A stretch of DNA of 13,518 bases, taken from assembly GCA_051953655.1 (NCBI GenBank), contig JBQCIO010000347.1, positions 1-13,518 of the forward strand, in the 5' to 3' direction. The translations under genes were made by a program, and so were the position numbers. A model generated the notes under the pieces. It saw only the letters and a program-made list of their open reading frames with translations. It ran no database searches and was not told the DNA's origin. Below are positions 1 to 7,155 of the stretch, piece by piece. This stretch comes from JBQCHF01 sp051953655 (lineage in GTDB: Bacteria > Actinomycetota > Actinomycetes > Motilibacterales > Motilibacteraceae). Positions within the stretch are counted from its first letter, which is position 1. The number at the start of each line of letters is the position of its first letter.

Positions 1-1520
1 CCGGCGGCGGCGCAGGCGGCGACGACCTCCTCGTCGCGGATGGAGCCGCCGGGCTGGACGATCGCGGTCACGCCGGCCTCGAGCAGGATCGCGGGGCCGT
101 CGGGGAAGGGGAAGAAGGCGTCCGAGGCCGCCACCGAGCCGCGGGCGCGGTCGGCGCCGGCGCGCTCGACGGCCAAGCGGCAGGAGTCGACCCGGTTCAC
201 CTGGCCCATGCCGACGCCCACCGACGCCCCGTCGCGGGCCAGCAGGATCGCGTTGGACTTCACCGCGCGGCAGGCGCGCCAGGCGAAGGCGAGGTCGGCG
301 AGCACCTCGGGCGGGGCGGCCTCTCCGGTGGCCAGGGTCCAGGTGGACGGGTCGTCGCCGGCCGCGGCGATGTCGTCGGCGGCCTGCAGCAACATCCCGC
401 CGCTGACCGAGCGCATCTCCACGCCGGAACGAGAAGCAGGCGCCGGCACCACGAGGATGCGGATGTTCTTCTTCGCGGTGAGCAGCTCGAGCGCGTCGGG
501 CTCGTACGCCGGGGCGATGATCACCTCGGTGAAGCCGCCGGCCATCTGCTCGACCATCGCCCGGGTGACCGGCCGGTTGGCCGACACAACGCCGCCGTAG
601 GCCGACACCGGGTCGCAGTCCAGCGCCTTGCGGTGCGCCTCCGCGATGTCGGCGCCCACCGCGATCCCGCACGGGTTGGCGTGCTTGATGATCGCCACGC
701 AGGGGGCGTCGTGGTCGTACGACGCCCGGTAGGCGGCGTCGCCGTCGACGTAGTTGTTGTAGGACATCTCCTTGCCGTGCAGCTGCTCGGCCTGCGCCAG
801 CCCGCTGCCGCCGGCCCCGGAGCGGTAGAGCGCGGCCCGCTGGTGCGGGTTCTCGCCGTAGCGCAGCACCGCGGCACGGTCCCAGGTGGCTCCGACCCAC
901 GCCGGGAAGCCGGTGCCGTCGTCGGTGGGGGCGACGACGTTGCCCATCCAGGAGGCGACGGCGACGTCGTAGCTGGCGGTGTGCACGAACGCCTCGGCGG
1001 CCAGCCGCTGGCGCTGCTCGAGGGTGAAGCCGCCGGCGCGCACCGCCTCGAGCACCTCGCCGTAGCGAGCCGGGCTGACCACCACGGCCACCGACGGGTG
1101 GTTCTTGGCTGCCGCGCGGACCATCGACGGCCCGCCGATGTCGATCTGCTCCACGCACTCGTCCGGGCTAGCGCCGGAGGCCACCGTCGCGGTGAACGGG
1201 TAGAGGTTGGAGACGACCAGCTCGAACGGCTCGATGCCGAGCTCGGCCAGCTGCGCCTCGTGCTCGGGCTTGCGCCGGTCGGCCAGGATCCCGGCGTGCA
1301 CCTTGGGGTGCAGGGTCTTGACCCGCCCCTCCAGGCACTCGGGGAAGCCGGTGAGCTCCTCCACCGGGGTGACCGGCACGCCGGCGGCGGCGATGCGCGC
1401 GGCGGTGGAGCCGGTGGAGACCAGCGCGACGCCGGCCTGGTGCAGGCCCTGGGCCAGCTCCTCCAGTCCGGTCTTGTCATAGACGGAGATCAGGGCGCGG
1501 CGGACCGGGCGCTGGGTCAC
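1..1520 (-). CDS. purH: Bifunctional AICAR formyltransferase/IMP cyclohydrolase, 3' end cut off by the window
   Basis: PurH catalyses the last two steps of IMP synthesis in the cytoplasm: it formylates AICAR with 10-formyltetrahydrofolate, then closes the ring. The frame read from the GTG at 1520 starts MTQRPVRRALISVYDKTGL and gives 506 complete codons. The N-terminal MGS-like cyclohydrolase domain (about residues 1-150) contains VKTLHPKVHAGIL. The transformylase domain follows, with RYGENPHQ and the catalytic KHANPCG motif (K279, H280). The visible sequence ends in QPGGSIRDEEV, which in the family lies about 20-25 residues before the C-terminus, so only the tail is missing. The GTG start shares GTGA with the purN stop, a 4-base overlap that implies translational coupling. 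Nothing in the visible part looks broken. Confidence 0.97.
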   Translation of the reverse strand, partial: MTQRPVRRALISVYDKTGLEELAQGLHQAGVALVSTGSTAARIAAAGVPVTPVEELTGFPECLEGRVKTLHPKVHAGILADRRKPEHEAQLAELGIEPFELVVSNLYPFTATVASGASPDECVEQIDIGGPSMVRAAAKNHPSVAVVVSPARYGEVLEAVRAGGFTLEQRQRLAAEAFVHTASYDVAVASWMGNVVAPTDDGTGFPAWVGATWDRAAVLRYGENPHQRAALYRSGAGGSGLAQAEQLHGKEMSYNNYVDGDAAYRASYDHDAPCVAIIKHANPCGIAVGADIAEAHRKALDCDPVSAYGGVVSANRPVTRAMVEQMAGGFTEVIIAPAYEPDALELLTAKKNIRILVVPAPASRSGVEMRSVSGGMLLQAADDIAAAGDDPSTWTLATGEAAPPEVLADLAFAWRACRAVKSNAILLARDGASVGVGMGQVNRVDSCRLAVERAGADRARGSVAASDAFFPFPDGPAILLEAGVTAIVQPGGSIRDEEVVAACAAA

Positions 1521-2197
1521 GGGATCGTCACCTTTCTTCCCGAGACGGTCCAGCCGGAGCGGGCCATCCGGGTCACGACGTCGACGAGCAGGGGGCGTTC
1601 GACGGACTTGATGCGCTCGTGCAGGCTCGCCTCGTCGTCGTCGGGGCGGACCTCGACGGCGGCCTGGGCGAGCACCGGGCCGGTGTCGACGCCGTCGTCG
1701 ACGAGGTGCACGGTGCAGCCGGTGACGCGGACCCCGTAGGCGAGCGCGTCCCGGACGGCGTGGGCTCCGGGGAAGGCCGGGAGCAGGGCGGGGTGGCTGT
1801 TCACCACTGTGTTGTCTGTGAGGACGGCCGGCCCGAGCAGCCGCATGAACCCGGCGCTGACGACAAGGTCGGGCCGGTGGGTGGCGACGGCGGCGGCCAG
1901 CTCGCGGTCCCAGTCGACGCGGCCGGCGCCGCGGTGGCGGGTGGGATCGAAGGCGACGACCTGCGCCGGGACGCCGGCGGCCCGGGCCCGGTCCAGCCCG
2001 GCGGCATCGGACCGGTCGGAGATGACGGCGACGACCTCGACCCCCGAACGGGGGGCATCTTCGGCCGGAGCAGGGGCGGCGGGGTCCGACGCGCGGTCAG
2101 AGGTGGCGGGGGAGCCGGCGGGGGCGCGGGTGGCGTCGAGGAGGGCCTGCAGCAGGGTGCCGGTGCCGGAGACCAGGACGACCACGCGCGAGCGCAC
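1517..2197 (-). CDS. purN: Phosphoribosylglycinamide formyltransferase
   Basis: PurN transfers a formyl group from 10-formyltetrahydrofolate to GAR, the third step of purine synthesis. The 226-residue product starts MRSRVVVLVSGTGTLLQALL, which matches the family's glycine-rich phosphate-binding N-terminus. The catalytic residues are in place: N133 and H135 in VNSHPALLPAFPG, and D171 in DDGVDTGP, equivalent to Asn106, His108 and Asp144 of the E. coli enzyme. An Ala/Pro/Ser/Asp-rich insert of about 24 residues (near 27-50) separates the first helix from the next beta strand. It explains the slightly long length and is probably a flexible surface loop. The start is GTG at 2197. No Shine-Dalgarno sequence precedes it, but a TAGGGT box does (see promoter). 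The gene is coupled to purH through a GTGA overlap. Confidence 0.97.
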   Translation of the reverse strand: MRSRVVVLVSGTGTLLQALLDATRAPAGSPATSDRASDPAAPAPAEDAPRSGVEVVAVISDRSDAAGLDRARAAGVPAQVVAFDPTRHRGAGRVDWDRELAAAVATHRPDLVVSAGFMRLLGPAVLTDNTVVNSHPALLPAFPGAHAVRDALAYGVRVTGCTVHLVDDGVDTGPVLAQAAVEVRPDDDEASLHERIKSVERPLLVDVVTRMARSGWTVSGRKVTIP

Positions 2198-2203
2198 GGT
2201 GGA

Positions 2204-2209
2204 ACCCTA
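2204..2209 (-). promoter_or_regulatory. Candidate -10 box TAGGGT for a leaderless purN-purH transcript
   Basis: On the minus strand the order is TAGGGT, then TCCACC, then the GTG of purN. A TANNNT hexamer six bases before the first codon places the expected transcription start on the GTG itself. This is the usual layout of leaderless actinobacterial genes and fits the lack of a Shine-Dalgarno sequence. No convincing -35 hexamer is seen 16-19 bases upstream, so the call rests on the -10 and spacing only. Confidence 0.4.
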
Positions 2210-2264
2210 CAGGCGTCGGCTCACGCGGGGAGCGGGGGTGATTTGCCCCGGACGGTGCGGGTTC

Positions 2265-2282
2265 GTTGTGCGGTCGCACAGC
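2265..2282. promoter_or_regulatory. 18-base imperfect palindrome, candidate operator
   Basis: GTTGTGCG and CGCACAGC face each other across a GT spacer. The inner six pairs (TGTGCG/CGCACA) are perfect and seven of eight outer positions match. The half-site CGCACAAC recurs twice upstream of the muramidase gene, at 4833-4840 and 5018-5025. The spacing (TGTG-N6-CACA) is two bases shorter than the TGTG-N8-CACA of CRP/GlxR-type sites, so I do not assign it to that family. Confidence 0.35.
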
Positions 2283-2294
2283 GTGGCGTAGGAG
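2266..2294 (+). promoter_or_regulatory. Weak promoter candidate for the S-layer-like gene
   Basis: TTGTGC (2266-2271) and TAGGAG (2289-2294) are separated by 17 bases. The -35 matches four of six consensus bases, while the -10 lacks the usual final T. The 9-mer GCGTAGGAG containing this -10 also occurs upstream of the muramidase gene at 4977-4985, which is the main reason to list it. The palindrome at 2265-2282 covers the -35, so a bound protein there could block or adjust initiation. Confidence 0.2.
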
Positions 2295-2553
2295 ACAGCA
2301 GAAGTTCCCGGAAAAGCCTCTCACTGGGTGACTCGGTGGCCGACAGTGGCGGCGGAGGCACAGAGCGATCTCCATCGGATCCACCCGAACCGGGACGAAA
2401 GTCTCACCAACCATGGACACGAAGTGGGTTTCATGCGCTACGTTCAGCGCGCCACGCGGTCCGTGCGGAAGGATCGGGCGGCGATGGGGGGCGCGCTAGT
2501 GCGGCCACCAGAACAACCCGAGGGCGCACGTCCTCTCGTCTACACAGAGCCAT

Positions 2554-2558
2554 GGAGG
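2554..2558 (+). promoter_or_regulatory. Shine-Dalgarno GGAGG that fixes the GTG start at 2565
   Basis: GGAGG ends six bases before GTG 2565, an ideal spacing. The reading frame is open much further upstream (to about 2328), but only this start gives a normal signal peptide. Confidence 0.8.
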
Positions 2559-2564
2559 CTTGTA

Positions 2565-4760
2565 GTGACTCAGAACAGCCGGGGGCGTTCCTTCGTCCCC
2601 ACTCGCGTCGCCGGGCGCGTGGTGGCGGCTGGCCTCTCGGCCGGTCTCGCCGTCTCCGCCCTAGGCGTCGTCGCGGCCACGAGTGCGTCGGCCACGTCCT
2701 CGGTGACGGTCACCCGCGCCGCGGGTGCCACCCGTTACCTCACCGCCGTTGATGTTTCCCAGAAGACCTTCCGCGTGAACACCGGCGACCCGGCGATCAC
2801 CAACGTCGTGATCGCGTCGGGCGAGAACTTCCCCGACGGGCTCGCCGCCTCGGCGCTTGCGGGCAAGCTTGGTAGCCCCGTCCTGCTCGTGCCGGCCGTT
2901 GGTGCCGCGCCGCAGGCCGTGAAGGACGAGCTCACTCGCCTCGGCGCTACCACGGTCACGGTCGTCGGCGGTACGGGTGCCGTCAGCGACGCGACTGTTG
3001 CGAGCCTGGGTGTGGCGAACGTCGTCCGCGTGGCTGGTCAGGACCGCTACGCCACCGCCGTCGCGGTCGCCGCTGCCATTGGCAAGGCCAACATCGGCTC
3101 CTCCGACCTTGACGGCGCCGGTGGCGCCGGTGCTGAGGTCACGGCCATCGTGGCCCGCGGCGATCTCTACGCGGACGCTCTCGCCGCCTCGGCCCTGGCG
3201 AACAAGGGTCACCACCCGATCTTCCTCACCAACCCGTCGACGCTGACTCCGGTCACCAAGGATGCTCTCGCGGCCTTCGGTATCCAGCGCGTCATCATCA
3301 TGGGCGGCACCGGAGCCGTGAGCACGCCGGTCGAGGACGCGATCAAGGCTGCTGGCATCGAGACGGTGCGGGTGGCCGGCACTGACCGCTACGACACCGC
3401 TCGCAAGCTCGCGGATGTCCTGGTTAGCTCGAACACCCAGCTGTCGTACGCCGGTCTCACCGGCACGGTCGGCTTCTCCGCCGAGGGCGCCGTCGTCGCG
3501 ACCGCTCTTGACTTCCCTGACGCGCTCGCGGCCGGTCCTCACGCCGCGGTGGTCAACCCGCAGACTGCCCCCGCTGCAGCGAAGGGTGGCCCGATCCTCT
3601 TCGTGCGGGGCGGCACGGTGCCGACCTCGACGAAGGACTTCTTCACCCTGAACCGCAACACCCTCAGCCACTTCACTGTGGTTGGTGGGACGGGTGTGGT
3701 TCCGGACAGTGCCGTCAGCGCCCTGAAGGCGGCTGCGACTACGCCGACGACCCCGGCTCCCTCGGCTGCCGACGGCCTGTACAACGGTGTGGTCGTCAAG
3801 TCCGTCAACAAGGCCACCAACACCTTCATTGGCACTTCGGGCACCGGCGGCCTCACGGCTGACACCCAGTTCGCGTACGACAGCAACGACTTCTTCCAGA
3901 TCGCCGGGGCCAACGACACCCAGGCGAACTTCGTTGCCAAGCTGTCGACCGGCGACACGGTGAATGTGGACTATCGTTCGGCCAACGTCGATCAGAGCAT
4001 CTTCAACCTGACGACTGACGCCACCCCTGCGGTGCCGACGGGTGTGACTGCCACCGATGACTCGGACGCCACGGGCAAGCCGGCCGGCGCGGCTGTGAGC
4101 ATCGCGTTCACGAGCACGGCTGACTCGGTCAACATCTACCGGACCATGTCGCTGACTGGGGATGGCACCGACTGTGCGGCTATCGCCTCCACCAGCTACG
4201 TGAAGGTTGCCTCTGCGACCTCGTCGCCCTACCGAGACACTTCGGTGGGCTACGCCACGCAGTACTGCTACACCGTCGCAGCGGTTGTGGACGGCCAGGA
4301 GGGCAACCGAGCCACGCCCGTTACGGTGAAGACGGCCAACGCCCCCGCCTCCGCCGACACGATTGCGCCCACGATTGTTGACGCTCGTGTGGCGAGCCAG
4401 GGCACCGGTAGCGGTCTGCTTCTCGACGCAGGTGACACATTCACCGTGGTTCTCAGTGAGCCGATCGCGGCGGTGGCTGCGGGCGACACCATCCGCGTCG
4501 CCGACAGCGACGGCACGATCGCCGATCTGGTGAACGGCAGTGGAAGCACCACGTTTGCGCTCAACGCTTCTGCTCAGACGGTGAACAACGTCAGCTACGC
4601 GGCCAATCGCGTCCTGACGGTCACGGTTGGGACCCCGGTCACTCTTGCGGCTGGGTCGCTGTCGGGCATCTCCATCCCGGCCACGATCACCGCGCAGGCT
4701 GGCCTGGCTGACGCTGCTGGCAACAACGTCGCGATCTCCGGCGACACCAGCATCAACTAG
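2565..4760 (+). CDS. Secreted S-layer-like protein with three N-terminal CWB2 repeats
   Basis: The product has 731 residues. Residues 1-43 form a signal peptide: a basic n-region with several Arg, a hydrophobic stretch, and cleavage after SASA. Three CWB2 (cell wall binding repeat 2, PF04122) units follow at about 48-154, 155-268 and 269-392. They show the family marks R-A-G-x-x-RY-x-TA, FPD/YADALAA and VVGGTGAVS. In firmicute S-layer proteins such repeats hold the protein on an anionic wall polymer. After a Thr/Pro linker come a small beta domain (about 400-485), a fibronectin-III-like domain (about 490-595) with a likely disulfide pair C537-C568, and an Ig-like C-terminal domain (about 600-731) beginning TIAPTIVDARV. 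There is no sortase motif or C-terminal membrane anchor, so attachment should be through CWB2. More GCT, GGT and GTT codons are used than in neighbouring genes. The exact role (S-layer or adhesin) is inferred from architecture. Confidence 0.9.
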   Translation: MTQNSRGRSFVPTRVAGRVVAAGLSAGLAVSALGVVAATSASATSSVTVTRAAGATRYLTAVDVSQKTFRVNTGDPAITNVVIASGENFPDGLAASALAGKLGSPVLLVPAVGAAPQAVKDELTRLGATTVTVVGGTGAVSDATVASLGVANVVRVAGQDRYATAVAVAAAIGKANIGSSDLDGAGGAGAEVTAIVARGDLYADALAASALANKGHHPIFLTNPSTLTPVTKDALAAFGIQRVIIMGGTGAVSTPVEDAIKAAGIETVRVAGTDRYDTARKLADVLVSSNTQLSYAGLTGTVGFSAEGAVVATALDFPDALAAGPHAAVVNPQTAPAAAKGGPILFVRGGTVPTSTKDFFTLNRNTLSHFTVVGGTGVVPDSAVSALKAAATTPTTPAPSAADGLYNGVVVKSVNKATNTFIGTSGTGGLTADTQFAYDSNDFFQIAGANDTQANFVAKLSTGDTVNVDYRSANVDQSIFNLTTDATPAVPTGVTATDDSDATGKPAGAAVSIAFTSTADSVNIYRTMSLTGDGTDCAAIASTSYVKVASATSSPYRDTSVGYATQYCYTVAAVVDGQEGNRATPVTVKTANAPASADTIAPTIVDARVASQGTGSGLLLDAGDTFTVVLSEPIAAVAAGDTIRVADSDGTIADLVNGSGSTTFALNASAQTVNNVSYAANRVLTVTVGTPVTLAAGSLSGISIPATITAQAGLADAAGNNVAISGDTSIN
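2706..3740 (+). repeat. Three tandem CWB2 wall-binding units (protein-level repeat)
   Basis: The units begin near RAAGATRY, RVAGQDRYATA and RVAGTDRYDTA, and each ends with a VVGGTG or IMGGTG strand. CWB2 domains of known structure work as trimers of the repeat, so three units make one complete binding module. The DNA copies are diverged, so this is an old duplication rather than a recombining tandem repeat. Confidence 0.85.
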
Positions 4761-4789
4761 TCGCTTCCGAAGCGCGCTAGAAGCACCAT

Positions 4790-4826
4790 CCGGTGGCCCG
4801 GTCCCGCAAGGGGACCGGGCCATCGG
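4790..4826 (+). terminator. Strong hairpin terminator after the S-layer-like gene
   Basis: GGCCCGGTCCC (4795-4805) pairs perfectly with GGGACCGGGCC (4811-4821) around a 5-base loop GCAAG. Five more pairs, one of them G-U, extend the stem to 16 bp. It begins 30 bases after the TAG stop. There is no run of T afterwards, only CTCTT, as is common for actinobacterial terminators. It implies that the muramidase downstream has its own promoter. Confidence 0.8.
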
Positions 4827-4832
4827 CCTCTT

Positions 4833-4840
4833 CGCACAAC
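4833..4840 (+). promoter_or_regulatory. Half-site CGCACAAC, distal copy upstream of the muramidase
   Basis: This 8-mer equals the right part of the site at 5018-5025 and the reverse complement of the left arm of the palindrome at 2265-2282. It lies just after the terminator, about 200 bases before the muramidase start. On its own an 8-mer could be chance. Confidence 0.2.
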
Positions 4841-5016
4841 ACGCCTGCTGCAGACGGCCAAATGGGACGGCTGGGCCGGAGCGTCCGGCAGGATGTCTCT
4901 GCACCAACGGGGGCGGGCGCTGCACGACGGGATGTCGGAGAGGCGCTTAGGCGGTGGGGGCTCGCGTGCCGATGGTGCGTAGGAGCGGTGCGCGAGGCGG
5001 CCGCGCCGCGAACCGT

Positions 5017-5029
5017 CCGCACAACGAAC
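5017..5029 (+). promoter_or_regulatory. 13-mer CCGCACAACGAAC shared with the S-layer-like gene upstream region
   Basis: The same 13 bases occur in reverse orientation at 2261-2273, within the palindrome region upstream of the other CWB2 gene. Here the site ends 11 bases before the GTG at 5041, where a bound protein would interfere with transcription or early elongation. No known regulator is matched. Confidence 0.3.
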
Positions 5030-5040
5030 TGGAACCACTC

Positions 5041-7071
5041 GTGAACCGACCGACCACCCGTCCACGCCGGACCGTGGCCGCCGTCGGGGCCGTCGTCGCC
5101 CTGGTCGCCGCAACCGTCCTGAGCTTGCTGTCCCTCGTTGCACCCGCCGCCGCGGCCACCTACGTGCCGTCGGTGACGGACGTCATCGGCCCGGACGTCG
5201 CGAGCTTCCAGCACCCGAAGAGCACCGCGTACCCCAACGGGGCGCCGATCGACTGGGCCTCGGTCAAGGCGGCCGGCTCGTCGTTTGCCTTCATCAAGGC
5301 GACGGAGGGCACCACCTACACGAACCCATACTTCGCCGGTGACTGGGCCGGCGTAGCTGCGCAGGGCATGTACCGCGGCGCCTACCACTTCGCCAATCCC
5401 GCGAAGGATGCGGCGACGCAGGCCCGGTACTTCGCGACGGCGGTGGGTCCGCTCACCGGCTCGAAGGACCTGCCGCCCGTTCTCGACCTGGAGGACAACG
5501 GCGGGCTGGCGCCGGCGGCTCTCCTGGTCTGGGTGAAGAGCTACCTCAGCGCCGTGCAGCAGATCACCGGCCGGGTGCCCATCATCTACACCTACCCGAC
5601 CTTCTGGGTGAACCAGATGGGCAACACCAACGACCTGACCCAGTACCCGCTGTGGATTGCCAACTACGGGGTCACCTCCCCCCAGGGGATGGGTGGTTGG
5701 GGCAAGGCCTACACCTTCTGGCAGTACACCAGCTCGGCCACGGTCCCCGGCATCACCGGCCGCGTGGACATGTCGCGGTTCAACGGGACCGCCGCAGACC
5801 TTGCGGCCTTTGCGGCTGCTCGGGGCAGCAGCGCGCAGAACCCCTCGGCGGTAGCGGGCCCGCTCACAGTGCTCGGCACTGGCGACGGGACCATCTCGGC
5901 GACCCAGCTCAGCACCACGCAGGCCGTCGGGGCCAGCGCTCCCGAGGTGAGCGGACCGACCGCCGGTGGCCTGTTCAAGGTCACCGTCACCGCGGGCGCC
6001 TTTCCGTCCGTCACGCTGCGCTTCCACGGGATACCGTCCACGTCGGTGTGGTGGTGGAACGGGTCGAACTGGGCGAAGGTCACCGGGACCAAGCGTGAGG
6101 CGAAGACCGGGGACTTGATCAGCTCTCTCACCTCCAGCACCGTCCCCACCCCGGACCAGCTGCAGGACGCGGTCATCGCCGCGGGTGCCGTACCCGTGCA
6201 GCGCCTCGCCGGCCAGGACCGCATCGGTACCTCCATCGCCGTGAGCCAGGACGAGTTCGCGGCGGGCAGTGCCCGGACCGCAGTGCTCGCCCGCAGCGAC
6301 CTGTTCGCCGACGCCCTCGCCGGGGGCCCCTTGGCCGCCAACCAGCGGGGGCCGGTCCTGCTGACCAAGCCCACCAGCCTCGACTCGGGCGTGGTGGCCG
6401 AGCTGCAGCGCGTGCTGCCGAAGGGCAACACCGTCTTCCTCCTCGGCGGCCCGGGAGCGCTCAGCGCCAGCGTGGAGAAGGCGGTCGTGGCCGCGGGCTA
6501 CAAGTCCAAGCGCATCTACGGTGCCGACCGCTACGCCACGGCCGTGGCCATCGCCCGGTCGCTCGGCAACCCGAGCACGATCTTCGAGGCGACCGGGCTG
6601 GACTTCCCGGACGCCCTGGCGGCCGGCCCCGCCGCGGCGCTGAGCGATGCCGCCATCCTGCTGACCAAGGGAACCGGGCAGGCGGCGATCACCAAGCAGT
6701 ACCTCGCCTCTGTTCCCTCGACCACCCGGTACGCGGTCGGCGGCCCCGCCGCCGCTGCCGACCCGCAGGCAACGCCCCTGTCCGGCGCGGACCGCATCGC
6801 CACCGCCTCACTCGTCGCGGCCCGGTTCTTCCCGACCCCCACCCGCGTGGGCGTGGCGACCGGCTATAACTTCGCTGACGCCATGGTGGCCGCGCCGGGC
6901 CTCGGAGCGGACGGCTCGCCGCTCCTGCTGACCACCTCGTCGGCTCTTTCGCCGGCTTCTGCGAGCTACCTGACCAGCCACACCAGTGGCATCACCAAGC
7001 TGACGGTCTTCGGTGGCTCGAGCGTCGTGACGGACGCGGTCGTCCCGCAGCTCCAGCAGGCCACCCCGTAG
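5041..7071 (+). CDS. Secreted GH25 muramidase with three C-terminal CWB2 repeats
   Basis: The enzyme is predicted to cut the beta-1,4 bond between N-acetylmuramic acid and N-acetylglucosamine in peptidoglycan outside the cell. The product has 676 residues: a signal peptide (about 1-39, basic RPTTRPRR followed by a hydrophobic core ending in an Ala run) and a GH25 (Cellosyl-type) domain at about 47-255. The GH25 domain contains GPDVASFQ (D52), FIKATEG, YRGAYHFANP, catalytic D149 and E151 in PVLDLED, FWQYTS and D243 in VDMSRF. A beta-rich linker domain with VWWWNGSNW follows (about 262-378). Three CWB2 units begin near residues 384, 491 and 578. GTG 5041 is chosen because it gives a proper signal peptide; its ribosome site (GGAA) is weak, and in-frame starts exist at 4954 and 4972. 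Likely roles are wall remodelling, growth or lysis of competitors. Confidence 0.93.
   Translation: MNRPTTRPRRTVAAVGAVVALVAATVLSLLSLVAPAAAATYVPSVTDVIGPDVASFQHPKSTAYPNGAPIDWASVKAAGSSFAFIKATEGTTYTNPYFAGDWAGVAAQGMYRGAYHFANPAKDAATQARYFATAVGPLTGSKDLPPVLDLEDNGGLAPAALLVWVKSYLSAVQQITGRVPIIYTYPTFWVNQMGNTNDLTQYPLWIANYGVTSPQGMGGWGKAYTFWQYTSSATVPGITGRVDMSRFNGTAADLAAFAAARGSSAQNPSAVAGPLTVLGTGDGTISATQLSTTQAVGASAPEVSGPTAGGLFKVTVTAGAFPSVTLRFHGIPSTSVWWWNGSNWAKVTGTKREAKTGDLISSLTSSTVPTPDQLQDAVIAAGAVPVQRLAGQDRIGTSIAVSQDEFAAGSARTAVLARSDLFADALAGGPLAANQRGPVLLTKPTSLDSGVVAELQRVLPKGNTVFLLGGPGALSASVEKAVVAAGYKSKRIYGADRYATAVAIARSLGNPSTIFEATGLDFPDALAAGPAAALSDAAILLTKGTGQAAITKQYLASVPSTTRYAVGGPAAAADPQATPLSGADRIATASLVAARFFPTPTRVGVATGYNFADAMVAAPGLGADGSPLLLTTSSALSPASASYLTSHTSGITKLTVFGGSSVVTDAVVPQLQQATP
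6190..7068 (+). repeat. Three tandem CWB2 wall-binding units at the muramidase C-terminus
   Basis: Units start at LAGQDRIGTS, IYGADRYATA and LSGADRIATA. Each carries an F-ADAL/M or FPDALAA segment and a GG-x-x strand (LLGGPGALS, AVGGPAAA, VFGGSSVV). The second unit is closest to the second unit of the S-layer-like protein (AGQDRYATAVAVA against GADRYATAVAIA), which suggests a common origin of the module. The third unit runs to the last residue of the protein. Confidence 0.85.
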
Positions 7072-7108
7072 CGGTCCCGCCCGGAACGATCACGGGCCGG
7101 TGGTCATG

Positions 7109-7155
7109 GCTCGCCCACCTCAGCAGATCTGCCGAGGTTGGGCGAGCTCTTTCCT
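7109..7155 (+). terminator. Rho-independent terminator after the muramidase
   Basis: GCTCGCCCA (7109-7117) pairs with TGGGCGAGC (7139-7147). Above a one-base bulge the stem continues with CCTC/GAGG, one A-C mismatch, and GCAG/CTGC. The T-rich stretch TCTTTCCT follows at once. It lies 38 bases after the stop codon and is the most classical terminator in the window. Confidence 0.85.

Larger units (their letters stand above)
2198..2564. other. Divergent intergenic region between purN and the S-layer-like gene
   Basis: These 367 bases separate two divergently transcribed genes and hold no credible gene. The purN side carries a TAGGGT box close to the start codon. Around 2265-2282 there is an 18-base imperfect palindrome that overlaps a weak forward promoter candidate. 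If that promoter is used, the surface-protein mRNA has a leader of about 260 bases, which contains small hairpins such as GCGCT/AGCGC near 2436-2451. I looked for a c-di-AMP (ydaO-type) riboswitch, which precedes many actinobacterial wall genes, and could not match its conserved core. Confidence 0.6.

Noticed and set aside
2267..2280. CRP/GlxR-type cAMP receptor site at TGTGCGGTCGCACA
   Set aside because: The half-sites are two bases too close together compared with TGTGA-N6-TCACA, and the A/T positions next to the half-sites do not match.
2328..2564. Upstream extension of the S-layer-like reading frame to an ATG at 2328
   Set aside because: It would place 79 non-hydrophobic residues before the signal peptide and ignore the ideal GGAGG before GTG 2565.
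2198..2564. c-di-AMP (ydaO) riboswitch upstream of a wall-protein gene
   Set aside because: The expectation came from context only; I could not find the conserved core sequence or its paired elements.
2661..4925. A 754-residue open frame on the minus strand opposite the S-layer-like gene
   Set aside because: The plus strand here has a signal peptide, ribosome site and CWB2 repeats; the antisense product is low-complexity Arg/Gly/Asp-rich with no recognisable motif.
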